Shown in pieces: positions 33,597-42,169 of a stretch of 60,549 nucleotides of DNA; within the stretch, counting starts at the first letter, position 1, and every line of letters begins with the position of its first letter. The translations under genes were made by a program, and so were the position numbers. Location: the NCBI RefSeq assembly GCF_902498995.1, contig NZ_CABVLY010000039.1:1-60549 (forward strand). The letters run 5' to 3'. The stretch is from Burkholderia anthina. GTDB lineage: Bacteria; Pseudomonadota; Gammaproteobacteria; Burkholderiales; Burkholderiaceae. Under the pieces are notes generated by a model. It saw nothing but the letters and a program-made list of their open reading frames with translations. It had not been told where the DNA came from and ran no database searches.

Positions 33597-34124
33597 ATGA
33601 AGAATCCTCTCCTTTCAGGTTGCATGTTGCTGGCTGCCGCTACGCTGGCCAACCCGGCACAGGCCGCCGAATATGCGTGGACCGATGCGCTGGGCGCGCA
33701 TGCGGTGACGTTCGCGCGGACCGAGTCCGGCGACGACGTGCAGCTCAAGGTATCCGCGACACTCGACGGCCGGCCCGACTGGACGGTGCGCGACTATGTG
33801 AAGGAATGCCCGGTCGACGTGATCCTCGACGTCGTGCCGGCGTCGATCGAGATGACCGACCTGCTCGGCAACGGTCGCAAGCAGTTCCTGTTCGCATACA
33901 AGATCGGCTGCCGCGGCGACGTCAGCGCGGACCAGGTCAAGTACTTCCTGATCGACCAGGGGACGAAATACGTGCTGCGCGGCGAGGAGACCGTCACGGT
34001 CAAAGGCAAGTTCATGGACGGCGGTGCGGCGCCCGCGCCGAGTGCGGACCTGAAGGCGCAACCCGTGTTCCTGCGCTACATGACGAAGCACTGGCGCGCG
34101 ATCAGCCTGCAGGACTATCGCTGA
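33597..34124 (+). CDS. Secreted protein of unknown function
   Basis: A 175-residue exported protein starting MKNPLLSGCMLLAAATLANPAQA, with signal cleavage near residue 23. LSGC near the start could be read as a lipobox, but it comes too early for a normal lipoprotein signal. The mature domain (WTDALGAHAVTFARTESGDDVQLKVSATL; IEMTDLLGNGRKQFLFAYKIGC) has beta-strand character and two cysteines. An in-frame ATG at 33567 would lengthen the n-region without benefit. Family not firmly recognised; the layout resembles small periplasmic M949-type proteins. Confidence 0.8.
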   Translation: MKNPLLSGCMLLAAATLANPAQAAEYAWTDALGAHAVTFARTESGDDVQLKVSATLDGRPDWTVRDYVKECPVDVILDVVPASIEMTDLLGNGRKQFLFAYKIGCRGDVSADQVKYFLIDQGTKYVLRGEETVTVKGKFMDGGAAPAPSADLKAQPVFLRYMTKHWRAISLQDYR

Positions 34125-34194
34125 GGGCGCGGGCGGGCGCTTCAGTGCGTGTCACGCGGAAGGTTCGGCGACAATCCGCCGACACGACGATTCT

Positions 34195-34229
34195 CCGGGC
34201 GGCGCGCGAAACCGCCGCGCGCCGTCCGG
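34195..34229. terminator. GC-rich inverted repeat between convergent genes
   Basis: The 14-nt arms 34195-34208 and 34216-34229 pair with one G-T position around a 7-nt loop, between a plus-strand gene ending at 34124 and the merR gene ending at 34248. Confidence 0.45.
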
Positions 34230-34247
34230 AAAACCGACGTCGTGCGA

Positions 34248-35276
34248 TCAGCGCGCGGGCGCGAGTTGCGCCATCGCTTCCCGCATGAAGCCGAGCAGCG
34301 TGTCGTTGACCCATGCGTCCTTCGTCAGCGCCGGCTCGGTCATCATCGCGTGGCGGAATTTCGCGTGCGTGGCGGGATCGCGGCCGGCATAGCTGCAGAA
34401 CAGGTCGAGCCAGCGTGTCGCGAGCGCACGGCCTTCCGGCGAATCAGGCTGCGCACCGGCCTCGATTGCATCGCGCACGTCCGCCATCAACTGCGGCCAC
34501 TCCATCGAGCGCTCGCCATAGTGCGCCCGCATGAAACGGATCTCGTCGGGCGCCAGATAGGTCTCGAAGATCCGCATCTTGGTTTCGGCCACCGCTTTCA
34601 GCACGTAGTCGCGCAGCCCGGTCGAGATGCCGATCTGCGACTGCATCGACGGTTCGCGCTCGTGCATCAGGTTCAGCTTGGCCAGCAGGCGCGGATCGTT
34701 GTTCGTGTCGCGCACGAGCAGCGTCATCCAGCGATCGGCGAACGCACGCACGCGCGCATCCTCGGGCGGCACGCCCGCGTCGTGCAGCGCACGCACGTCG
34801 GTGATGAGCGCGATCCATTCCGCATCGCCAGTCTGGCTCTTGCTGTACATCGGCAGGCGCGCGAGTTCTTCCTCGGAAAAATAGCGGTCGTACACGGTCA
34901 TCAACTCCAGTGTGGTGAGCCAGTCGGCCAGCTCCGGCGCCATACCCGCGGCGAGCTGCGCGTGCAGATGCACGAGCCGTTCGCGCAGCCGCGCGGTCTG
35001 CGCAAGCTGGTGGTCGAGCGATGCGATCTGCTTCGCGACGAGCTCGACGAGCGGTGTGCCGGGCTGGTTCAGGTGGTCGCCGATTTCGGTGAGCGACAGT
35101 CCGAAGCGACGCAGGGCCTGGATCTGGTGGAGCCGGGCGATGTCGTCGCGGTCGTACAGCCGGTAGCCGTTGTCGGCACGCGCCGAAGGCGTCAGCAAGC
35201 CGATCGCGTGATAGTGATGAAGCGTGCGGACGGTCAGCCCGCTTCGCTTCGCCAGTTCTCCCACTTTCAGCCGCAT
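34248..35276 (-). CDS. MerR-family regulator with two TipAS-like ligand domains
   Basis: A 342-residue regulator. The MerR winged helix occupies residues 1-70 (LKVGELAKRSGLTVRTLHHYHAIGLL), followed by a coiled-coil dimer helix at about 78-110. The C-terminal part contains two related copies of a TipAS-like antibiotic-recognition domain at about 128-209 and 236-315. Both follow the order Y-F/L-x-x-E/D-E, W-x-x-L-I/M-x-D-V-R, AxRWxxL and a closing M-x-x-EP. TipAS domains bind thiopeptide or other hydrophobic drugs. It ends near a hairpin and lies beside the RND efflux operon, though not in it. Confidence 0.88.
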   Translation of the reverse strand: MRLKVGELAKRSGLTVRTLHHYHAIGLLTPSARADNGYRLYDRDDIARLHQIQALRRFGLSLTEIGDHLNQPGTPLVELVAKQIASLDHQLAQTARLRERLVHLHAQLAAGMAPELADWLTTLELMTVYDRYFSEEELARLPMYSKSQTGDAEWIALITDVRALHDAGVPPEDARVRAFADRWMTLLVRDTNNDPRLLAKLNLMHEREPSMQSQIGISTGLRDYVLKAVAETKMRIFETYLAPDEIRFMRAHYGERSMEWPQLMADVRDAIEAGAQPDSPEGRALATRWLDLFCSYAGRDPATHAKFRHAMMTEPALTKDAWVNDTLLGFMREAMAQLAPAR

Positions 35277-35406
35277 GGTGTCCTCCGTTCGGTGCGCACA
35301 CTGGAGTCTCGAACGTTACGCTACGTGAGGGTCAAGCGGAAGATCGCAAATCGGCGCGCGGGTGGCTCCGCGCGCCGTGGCGCCCGACACGAAGGGCGCG
35401 TTTGCG

Positions 35407-37005
35407 TTATTGCGGTGACGGCGGCGCGTCGGGGGTGGCCGTGCGTGCCTGGGCGCCGGGGGTGTTTTGATCCGCGTTGCCGGTCGTGCCGGTTGAATCG
35501 GCTTTCCCGGCTTTCCCGGCCTTCGCGGCGTTGCCGGCCGGGTCGACCGGCGGCGTACCCATCGCCTGGTAGAGCCGCGCGGTGTCGGCGAAGCGCGCGC
35601 CGGTCGCGCGGATCTCGTCGAGCCGCGCATTGCGGTACTGCAGTTCGCTCGCACGCGCGGCCGACGGCGGCAACGCGCCGAGCCGCACGCGGGCGGCCGC
35701 ATCGTCATAGGCGCCGCGCGCGGACAGCGCGGCACGCGACGACGCATCGAGCGCTTGCGCATCGTGTTCGAGCGCGGCGAGCGAATCGGCGACGTTCTGG
35801 AACGCGGCCAGCACGGTCTGCTTGTACTGGTCGACCGCGGCCTCGTAGGTCGCCTTTGCCGCCCGGCGCTGCGCGAGCAGCGCGCCGCCATGGAACAGCG
35901 GCTGGCTCAGCGACGCACCGACATTCCAGATCGCGCCGGCGCCCGACAGCATCGCCGGCCAACTGAAGCCGCCTTTGCCCAGCGCCGCCGACAGCGACAG
36001 TTGCGGGAACATCTGCGCGGTCGCGACGCCGACTTCGGCGGCGGCCGCCTTCAGCCCCGCATCGGCGGCCTGGACGTCGGGTCGGCTTTGCAGCAGGACC
36101 GACGGCACGACCACGGGCACCTGCGCGGGCAGGTGCAGGTCGGCGAGCGTGAGATCGGCGGGCGGCTGGTCGGGCGTACGGCCGATCAGTACCGCGAGCG
36201 CATGGCGCGCTGCGTCGCGCTGCTGGCGCAGCGCGGGCAGGCTGGCCGCGAACGTATCCGCGCTTTGTTGCGCGTTCAGCGCGTCGCTGCGCGATGCCGA
36301 ACCGAGCGCATAGCGTCGCTGCGCGTCGTGCGCCTGGTCGTTCGCGAGCGCGACGAGCCGCTCGGTCGTCGCGATCTGCGCGTTGAGCACCGACACCGTG
36401 ATCGACGCGGTGACGATGTTCGCGGCGAGCGCGCGCCGCGCCGATTCGAGCTGGAACGCGCTGACGTCGACGCGTTTGGCGAGCGCCCGGTTCGCGAAGC
36501 GCGACGCGCCGAACAGGTCGATCGTGTAGCTCGCCTGCAGTTGTCCGACGAAGGTGTCGTACAGCAGCGTCGGCGCGCCGAGCGCCGGAATCGGCACGCC
36601 CAGCGCGCGCTGGCGCGCGGCCTGGCCGACCGCATCGATCGACGGCAGCATCGAGCTGCCGATCTGCCCGCGCAGCTGTTCGCGTGCGGCATCGAGCGAA
36701 TGCGACGCCGCGCCGAGCGTCGGGCTGTTGCGCAGCCCTTCGTCGACGAGCGCGTTCAGCGCATCGGAGCGGTACTGCGTCCACCAGTCGGGCACGGGTT
36801 GCGCGCCGACCTCGAACTGTTGCGCGACGCCTTGCGCGGCAACCGTCTGCTGCACTTGCGGCGCGGCGCCGTAATGGGCGGGCGACGGCATCGCGGGCGC
36901 CTCGCCGCTCGGCGCGAACCATGCGCAGCCGGCGAGCGGGCCGGCGAGGGTCGCGGCCGCGAGCGCCCGCGCGGCCTTCGTTTTCAGGGTCATCGACAGT
37001 TCCAT
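35407..37005 (-). CDS. Efflux RND transporter outer-membrane factor lipoprotein
   Basis: A 532-residue NodT-type outer-membrane factor. A lipobox LAGC places the acylated cysteine at residue 27. Two outer-membrane-efflux (TolC-like) repeats follow, with long helices and the motifs DWWTQYRSDALNALVDEGLRNSPTL and IDLFGASRFANRA, then LLQSRPDVQAADAGLKAAAAEVGVATAQMFPQLSLSA in the second half. The last ~40 residues are a low-complexity Ala/Gly/Lys/Thr/Pro tail. It starts 2 nt after the RND pump stop. It should complete the drug-efflux channel through the outer membrane. Confidence 0.94.
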   Translation of the reverse strand: MELSMTLKTKAARALAAATLAGPLAGCAWFAPSGEAPAMPSPAHYGAAPQVQQTVAAQGVAQQFEVGAQPVPDWWTQYRSDALNALVDEGLRNSPTLGAASHSLDAAREQLRGQIGSSMLPSIDAVGQAARQRALGVPIPALGAPTLLYDTFVGQLQASYTIDLFGASRFANRALAKRVDVSAFQLESARRALAANIVTASITVSVLNAQIATTERLVALANDQAHDAQRRYALGSASRSDALNAQQSADTFAASLPALRQQRDAARHALAVLIGRTPDQPPADLTLADLHLPAQVPVVVPSVLLQSRPDVQAADAGLKAAAAEVGVATAQMFPQLSLSAALGKGGFSWPAMLSGAGAIWNVGASLSQPLFHGGALLAQRRAAKATYEAAVDQYKQTVLAAFQNVADSLAALEHDAQALDASSRAALSARGAYDDAAARVRLGALPPSAARASELQYRNARLDEIRATGARFADTARLYQAMGTPPVDPAGNAAKAGKAGKADSTGTTGNADQNTPGAQARTATPDAPPSPQ

Positions 37006-37007
37006 GA

Positions 37008-40000
37008 TCAGGCTCCCGACGGCGCGGCAGGCGTGCTGCCGTCGTTGGGCGGGCCGTCGCGCGGATCGCGTTCGTCGCGCTTCACGCGGAACCACGTGGC
37101 GTATAGCGCGGGCAGGTAGAACAGCGTCAGCACGGTCGCGCTCGTGATCCCGCCCATCAGCGCGGTGGCCATCGGCCCGAAGAAGTTCGAGCGCAGCAGC
37201 GGGATCAGCGCGAGCACGGCGGCCGCGGCGGTCAGCGTGATCGGCCGGAAGCGCCGCACGGTCGCGCCGACGATCGCGTCGAAGCGTCCGTGGCCGGCGG
37301 CGATGTCCTGTTCGATCTGGTCGACCAGAATCACCGAGTTGCGCATGATGATCCCGAACATCGCGATCACGCCGAGCATCGCGACGAAGCCGAACGGCTG
37401 GCCGAACAGCAGCAGCGTGCCGACCACGCCGATCAGGCCGAGCGGCGCGGTGAGCACGACCATCAGCACGCGCGAGAAGCTCTGCAGCTGGATCATCAGC
37501 AGCGTGAACACCGCGATCGCCATCAGCGGCATCTGCGCGTTGATCGATGCCTGCGCTTTCGCGCTTTCCTCGACCGACCCGCCGATGTTGATCTGATAGC
37601 CGACCGGCAGTTGCGCACGCAACGCATTCAGCTTCGCGTCGATCGCATGCGTGACGTCGATGCCCTGCGCGCCGGCGCGCACGTCGGACTGCACGGTGAT
37701 GGTCGGCTGGCGGTCGCGCTCCCACACCACGCCGTATTCGAGCGTCGGCGTGAAGCGGCCGAGCGAGCCGAGCGGCACCGGGCCGTTCGGCGTCGGCATC
37801 GCGAGGCCCGCGAGCCGGGCCGGGTCGACGCGGTCCGCGCGCGGCGCGCGCAGATCTACCGCGATCAGCTTGTCGCGTTCGCGATACTGCGTGACGGTGG
37901 TGCCGGACAGCGTCATCGCGAGGAAGCTCGACACGTCCTGCGACGTGACGTTCAGCTCGCGTGCCTTCTTCTGGTCGAGCTCGAAGCGCACCGAGCGCTC
38001 GGCGGGCTCGTCCCAGTCGAACTGCACGTTGACCGCGCGCGCGTCGCCGCGCATCGTCGCCGCCACCTTCTCGGCGATCGCGCGCACCGTCGCGATATCG
38101 TCGCCGCTCACGCGGAACTGCACCGGGTAGCCGACGGGCGGCCCGTTCTCGAGCCGCGACAGGCGCCAGCGCACGGCCGGAAACTGGTCGCGCAGCGTGG
38201 TTTCGAGCCAGGTCGCGAGTTTTTCGCGATCCTCGACCGATTTCGCGGTGACGACGAACTGCGAGAAGTTCGGCAACTGAAGCTGCTGGTCGAGCGGCAG
38301 GTAGAAGCGCGGTGCGCCGCTGCCGACGAAGTTCACCGAATGATCGATCTCGGGCCGCTTGTCGAGCACCTTCTCCAGGCGCGCCGTCTCGCGCAGCGTC
38401 GCCGCGAACGACGCGCCTTCGGGCAGCCGCAGGTCGACCAGCAGCTCGGGGCGGTCGGAGCTCGGGAAGAACTGCTGCGGCACGAGCGTGAAGCCCATCA
38501 GCGCGACGACGAAGAGCGCGCCGGTGATCAGCAGCACGACGAAGCGCCGCTCGATGCACCAGTCGATCCAGCCGCGCAGCCGCGTATAGAAGCGCGTGTC
38601 GTAGATGTCGTGCTCGTGATCGTCCGGCAGATGCGCTTCGTGCGCGTGCTTCTTGCGCTCGGGCAGCAGGTGATAGCCGAGCAGCGGGATCAGCACGACG
38701 GCCGCGAACCACGACGCGATCAGCGCGATCGCCGACACCTCGAAGATCGAGCGCGTGTATTCGCCGGTGCTCGATTTCGCGAGGGCGATCGGCAGGAAGC
38801 CCGAGACCGTGACGAGCGTGCCGGTCAGCATCGGAAACGCGGTGCTGGTATAGGCGAACGCGGCGGCGCGGGCGCGGCTGTAGCCCTGTTCGAGCTTCAC
38901 GGCCATCATCTCGACCGCGATGATCGCATCGTCGACGAGCAGCCCGAGCGCGAGCACCAGCGTGCCGAGCGACACCTTGTGCAGCCCGATGTCGAACAGG
39001 TACATGAAGAGCGCGGTGACGGCGAGCACGACCGGAATCGAGATCACCACGACCATCCCGGTGCGCAGCCCGAGCGACACGAGGCTCACGACCAGCACGA
39101 TCGCCACCGCTTCGGCGACGGCTTCGAGGAAGTCGTCGACCGAATGCGCCACCGCATGCGGCATGCTCGACACCAGCGTCAGCTTCAGGCCGGCCGGCAA
39201 TTGCGCCTGCAGATCCTTCGATTCGGCGTCGAGCGCCTTGCCGAGCCGGATCACGTCGCCGCCGGGCTGCATCGTCACGCCGATGCCGAGCACCGCATGA
39301 CCGTTCGCACGCATCTGCGTGACGGGCGGATCGTCGTAGCCGCGCTTCACGGTGGCCAGGTCGCCGAGCCGGAACGTGCGGCCGTTGATGCGGATCAGCG
39401 TGTCGGCGATCGCCGCGACGTTGTCGAACTGGCCGCTCGGCCGCACGAACACGCGATCGTCGGCGGTGGTCAGCACGCCGGCCGACGAGATGTCGTTCTG
39501 CGCATTGATCGCCTGTCCGAGCTGCTGCGGCGAGATGCCGAGGCGCGTGAGCTGCGCGTTGTCGGCTTCGATGAAGATGCGCTGGTCGGGGTCGCCGAAG
39601 TAGTCGACCTTGCCGATGCCCGGCACGCGCAGCAGCACCGTGCGCAACTGGTCCGCGTAATCGTGAAGCTGCGCGGGCGTGAAGCCGTCGCCTTCGAGCG
39701 TCCAGATGTTGGTGTAGACGTCGCCGAACTCGTCGTTGAAGAACGGGCCCTGCACGCCCGGCGGCAGCGTATAGCCGATGTCGCCGACCTTCTTGCGGAT
39801 CTGGTACCAGGTTTCGGGCACGTCCTTCACGGGCGCCGAATCCTTCATCGTGAAGAAGATCAGCGATTCGCCGGGGCGCGAATAGCTGCGCAGGAAGTCG
39901 ATGGCCGGCGTTTCCTGCAGCTTGCGGCCGATCCGGTCGGTCACCTGCTCCTGCACCTGCCGCGCGCTCGCGCCGGGCCAGAACGTGCGGATCACCATCA

Positions 40001-40157
40001 CGCGGAACGTGAACGGCGGGTCTTCGGATTGCGCGAGGCGGGTATACGCGAGGATGCCCGCGAGCGTCGCGAGCGCGATCAGGTAGACGACCAGCGCCTG
40101 GTGGCGCAGCGCCCACGCCGACAGGTTGAACCGGCCTTCTTCACGGGGGACGCTCAT
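37008..40157 (-). CDS. Efflux RND transporter permease subunit
   Basis: A 1049-residue inner-membrane pump of the AcrB/MexF-like superfamily. Twelve hydrophobic segments are arranged as 1+5 and 1+5 around two large periplasmic loops. The proton-relay aspartates are Asp409 and Asp410 in LVLALGLLVDDAIIAVE. Conserved blocks include FRVMVIRTFWPGASA near the N-terminus and FGFVAMLGVIAMFGIIMRNSVILVDQ near the C-terminus. The Asp-Asp pair and length fit a multidrug (HAE-type) rather than heavy-metal pump. The ATG overlaps the stop of the upstream adaptor gene by 4 nt. Substrates unknown. Confidence 0.95.
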   Translation of the reverse strand: MSVPREEGRFNLSAWALRHQALVVYLIALATLAGILAYTRLAQSEDPPFTFRVMVIRTFWPGASARQVQEQVTDRIGRKLQETPAIDFLRSYSRPGESLIFFTMKDSAPVKDVPETWYQIRKKVGDIGYTLPPGVQGPFFNDEFGDVYTNIWTLEGDGFTPAQLHDYADQLRTVLLRVPGIGKVDYFGDPDQRIFIEADNAQLTRLGISPQQLGQAINAQNDISSAGVLTTADDRVFVRPSGQFDNVAAIADTLIRINGRTFRLGDLATVKRGYDDPPVTQMRANGHAVLGIGVTMQPGGDVIRLGKALDAESKDLQAQLPAGLKLTLVSSMPHAVAHSVDDFLEAVAEAVAIVLVVSLVSLGLRTGMVVVISIPVVLAVTALFMYLFDIGLHKVSLGTLVLALGLLVDDAIIAVEMMAVKLEQGYSRARAAAFAYTSTAFPMLTGTLVTVSGFLPIALAKSSTGEYTRSIFEVSAIALIASWFAAVVLIPLLGYHLLPERKKHAHEAHLPDDHEHDIYDTRFYTRLRGWIDWCIERRFVVLLITGALFVVALMGFTLVPQQFFPSSDRPELLVDLRLPEGASFAATLRETARLEKVLDKRPEIDHSVNFVGSGAPRFYLPLDQQLQLPNFSQFVVTAKSVEDREKLATWLETTLRDQFPAVRWRLSRLENGPPVGYPVQFRVSGDDIATVRAIAEKVAATMRGDARAVNVQFDWDEPAERSVRFELDQKKARELNVTSQDVSSFLAMTLSGTTVTQYRERDKLIAVDLRAPRADRVDPARLAGLAMPTPNGPVPLGSLGRFTPTLEYGVVWERDRQPTITVQSDVRAGAQGIDVTHAIDAKLNALRAQLPVGYQINIGGSVEESAKAQASINAQMPLMAIAVFTLLMIQLQSFSRVLMVVLTAPLGLIGVVGTLLLFGQPFGFVAMLGVIAMFGIIMRNSVILVDQIEQDIAAGHGRFDAIVGATVRRFRPITLTAAAAVLALIPLLRSNFFGPMATALMGGITSATVLTLFYLPALYATWFRVKRDERDPRDGPPNDGSTPAAPSGA

Positions 40158-41263
40158 GACGCGAAGTCCTCCGGATGCAGCGGCGCGATCGCGCGCACCT
40201 TCTCGCCCGCGCTGACCGTATGCACGCCCTGCAGCACGACGCGCTCGCCCGGCTGCAGCCCGTTCGACACGGTGACGGTGCGCTCGTTGAAGCGTGCGAC
40301 GTCGACGCGGCGCAGCGCGAGCGTGTCGTCCTTCGCGCGCACGATCCATACGGCCGGATGCGGGCCGTCATGGAACAGCGCGGTCGCGGGCAGCGTGATG
40401 GTGGGCGCGTTGCCGGCGGCCGGCGCGCCGTCGAACGCGACGTTCGCGGTCATCCCGAGACGGACGGCCGGATCGGGCGCGGCGAGCGTGAGCTTCACGC
40501 GATACGTGCGGCTTTGCGGATCGGCGGCCGGTGCGATTTCGCGCACCTTGGCCGCGAACTGGCGGCCCGGCAGCGACGGCAGCGTGACGCTGGCCGCGTG
40601 ACCGGGCGCGAGCGATGCGAGCGCGGCCTCGGGCACGTCGCTGACGACGTCGACGTCGCCCGACCACGCGAGCTGGTAGACGGCCTGGCCGGCCGACACG
40701 TTCTGGCCGGTGTCGGCCTGTTCGGCGGTGATGGTGCCCGCGTGATCGGCGACGAGCGTCGCATAGCGGAGCTGGTTTTTGGCGAGCGCGAGCTGCTGCT
40801 GCGCCTGGTCGCGCTGCGCGAGCGCGGACGTGTAGCTGTTCTCGGTCTGCTCGAGCTGCGCGGTCGCGATCAGGTTCTCGTGCGCCTGCGCGCGATCGCG
40901 GTCGAGCTGCTGCTTCGCGAACGCGAGGCTGTGCGACGCGGCATCGAGCTGCGCCTGCGCGCTCGCGGCGTTCTTCTCGACGTCGGACGGATCGAGCAGC
41001 GCGACGACCTGGCCGGCCTTGACCGTGTCGCCGAGCCGCACCTTGCGCTCGACGATCTTGCCCGCGATGCGGAACGACAGCGGCGTCGCGTAGCGTGGCT
41101 GGATCTCGCCGGGCAGCGTGCGCGCGGGCGCCGCATCGTCGGCATGCGCGGGCAGCGCGACGACGGGGCGCGGCGCGGGCGGCGCGGCTTCCTTCGGATG
41201 GCAGGCGGCGAGGACGAGCGCGGCGCCGATCAGCAGCGCGGCGCGGGAACCGGAGCGATTCAC
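40154..41263 (-). CDS. Efflux RND transporter periplasmic adaptor (membrane-fusion lipoprotein)
   Basis: A 369-residue HlyD/AcrA-like adaptor with a lipobox LAAC at 18-21. The barrel-sandwich (lipoyl) halves include GKIVERKVRLGDTVKAGQVVALLDP and LVADHAGTITAEQADTGQNVSAGQ. A long coiled-coil hairpin lies between them at about 98-165 (AQAQLDAASHSLAFAKQQLDRDRAQ). A beta-barrel domain follows. It is the first gene of a three-gene efflux operon (adaptor, pump, outer-membrane factor) read away from a TetR gene. Its promoter overlaps TetR-type palindromes. Confidence 0.94.
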   Translation of the reverse strand: MNRSGSRAALLIGAALVLAACHPKEAAPPAPRPVVALPAHADDAAPARTLPGEIQPRYATPLSFRIAGKIVERKVRLGDTVKAGQVVALLDPSDVEKNAASAQAQLDAASHSLAFAKQQLDRDRAQAHENLIATAQLEQTENSYTSALAQRDQAQQQLALAKNQLRYATLVADHAGTITAEQADTGQNVSAGQAVYQLAWSGDVDVVSDVPEAALASLAPGHAASVTLPSLPGRQFAAKVREIAPAADPQSRTYRVKLTLAAPDPAVRLGMTANVAFDGAPAAGNAPTITLPATALFHDGPHPAVWIVRAKDDTLALRRVDVARFNERTVTVSNGLQPGERVVLQGVHTVSAGEKVRAIAPLHPEDFAS

Positions 41264-41354
41264 GAAACCCCCAGATCAGGTGAGAGCGGAACGAAGCCGG
41301 CAAGCGCGACGGGCGCTTGCCCCGAGTGGCGCCGGCCTCGGCGCGCACGAATAG

Positions 41355-41372
41355 AGCCGAACGAGGTCGTTC
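41355..41372. promoter_or_regulatory. Palindromic operator near efflux promoter
   Basis: CCGAACGAGGTCGTTCGG has 8-bp perfect arms around a GG centre. It lies just downstream of the predicted -10 box of the efflux operon, where a bound repressor would block transcription. Confidence 0.5.
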
Positions 41373-41384
41373 GGAAACTGTGGC

Positions 41385-41414
41385 GAATTCTAATACACAC
41401 CTGTATCCGAGTGC
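41385..41414 (-). promoter_or_regulatory. Predicted promoter of the efflux operon with internal palindrome
   Basis: On the minus strand TTGCAC (41414-41409) and TAGAAT (41390-41385) are separated by 18 bp. Between them lies ATACACACCTGTAT (41391-41404), a short palindrome of the TetR-operator kind. This fits repression by the divergent TetR protein. Confidence 0.55.
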
Positions 41415-41455
41415 AAAGATGAATCCGAAAGGGAGTTGGTGCTAGACTGCGCGCC

Positions 41456-42076
41456 ATGAGACCACAGCGCTTAACTCGCGAGCAGAGCCGGGACCAGACG
41501 CGCGAGCGTCTGCTGACTGCCGCGCACCGGATTTTTATGAAGAAAGGCTATGTCGCGGCGAGCGTCGAGGACATCGCGGCGGCGGCCGGCTACACACGCG
41601 GCGCGTTCTATTCGAATTTCCGCAGCAAGTCGGAACTGCTGCTCGAGTTGCTCGAGCGCGACCACGATTCGGTGCGGGCCGACTTCGAAGCGATCTTCGA
41701 GGAAGGCGGCCCGCGCGAGCAGATGGAGTCGATGACGCTCGCGTACTACCGGACGCTCTTTCGCGACGACGAATATTCGCTGCTGTGGGGCGAGGCGAAG
41801 CTGCAGGCGGCGCGCGACGCGAAGTTTCGCGTGCGCTTCAACCAGTTCCTGCACGGCAAGCGGCTGCAGATGGCCGAATTCATCCAGCGTTTCGCGGAGC
41901 GCGCGGGCACGCCGCTGCTGCTGCCGGCCGAGACGCTCGCATTCGGATTGATGTGCCTGTGCGACGGCGTGCAGTCGTATTACACGGCCGATCCGCAGCA
42001 CGTGTCGGCGGAGGTGGCCGAATCGGTGCTCGCGGGGTTCTTCGCACGGGTCGTGCTGGGGCGCGCGCCGGACTGA
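41456..42076 (+). CDS. TetR-family transcriptional repressor of the efflux operon
   Basis: A 206-residue regulator. The TetR helix-turn-helix is at about 14-62 (RERLLTAAHRIFMKKGYVAASVEDIAAAAGYTRGAFYSNFRSKSELL). The C-terminal ligand-binding part is helical. It is divergent from the RND operon with 192 bp between starts, the usual arrangement for a local repressor that binds pump substrates. The ATG at 41456 leads directly into the DNA-binding domain. Confidence 0.92.
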   Translation: MRPQRLTREQSRDQTRERLLTAAHRIFMKKGYVAASVEDIAAAAGYTRGAFYSNFRSKSELLLELLERDHDSVRADFEAIFEEGGPREQMESMTLAYYRTLFRDDEYSLLWGEAKLQAARDAKFRVRFNQFLHGKRLQMAEFIQRFAERAGTPLLLPAETLAFGLMCLCDGVQSYYTADPQHVSAEVAESVLAGFFARVVLGRAPD

Positions 42077-42127
42077 ATGTCCAGGCGGGCGGCGCGCGGT
42101 GGTGCGGCGGTGGCCGCCCGGGATGCT

Positions 42128-42168
42128 GGGCTCGGCGCACGCAACACCGGGTCACGTGCGCCGAGCCC
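42128..42168. terminator. 14-bp inverted repeat between convergent tetR and clc genes
   Basis: GGGCTCGGCGCACG (42128-42141) and CGTGCGCCGAGCCC (42155-42168) pair perfectly around a 13-nt loop, 1 nt beyond the stop of the minus-strand gene. A bidirectional terminator is likely. Confidence 0.65.
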
Positions 42169-42169
42169 G

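Noticed and set aside
33597..34124. Lipoprotein assignment from LSGC at residues 6-9
   Set aside because: The cysteine comes only eight residues after the start, too early for a type II signal peptide. A normal Sec signal ending AQA is present.
37290..40601. A 1103-codon plus-strand open frame opposite the RND pump
   Set aside because: Composition is dominated by Arg, His, Asp, Glu and Gln with no conserved motif. The opposite strand encodes a complete RND permease with its Asp-Asp proton relay.
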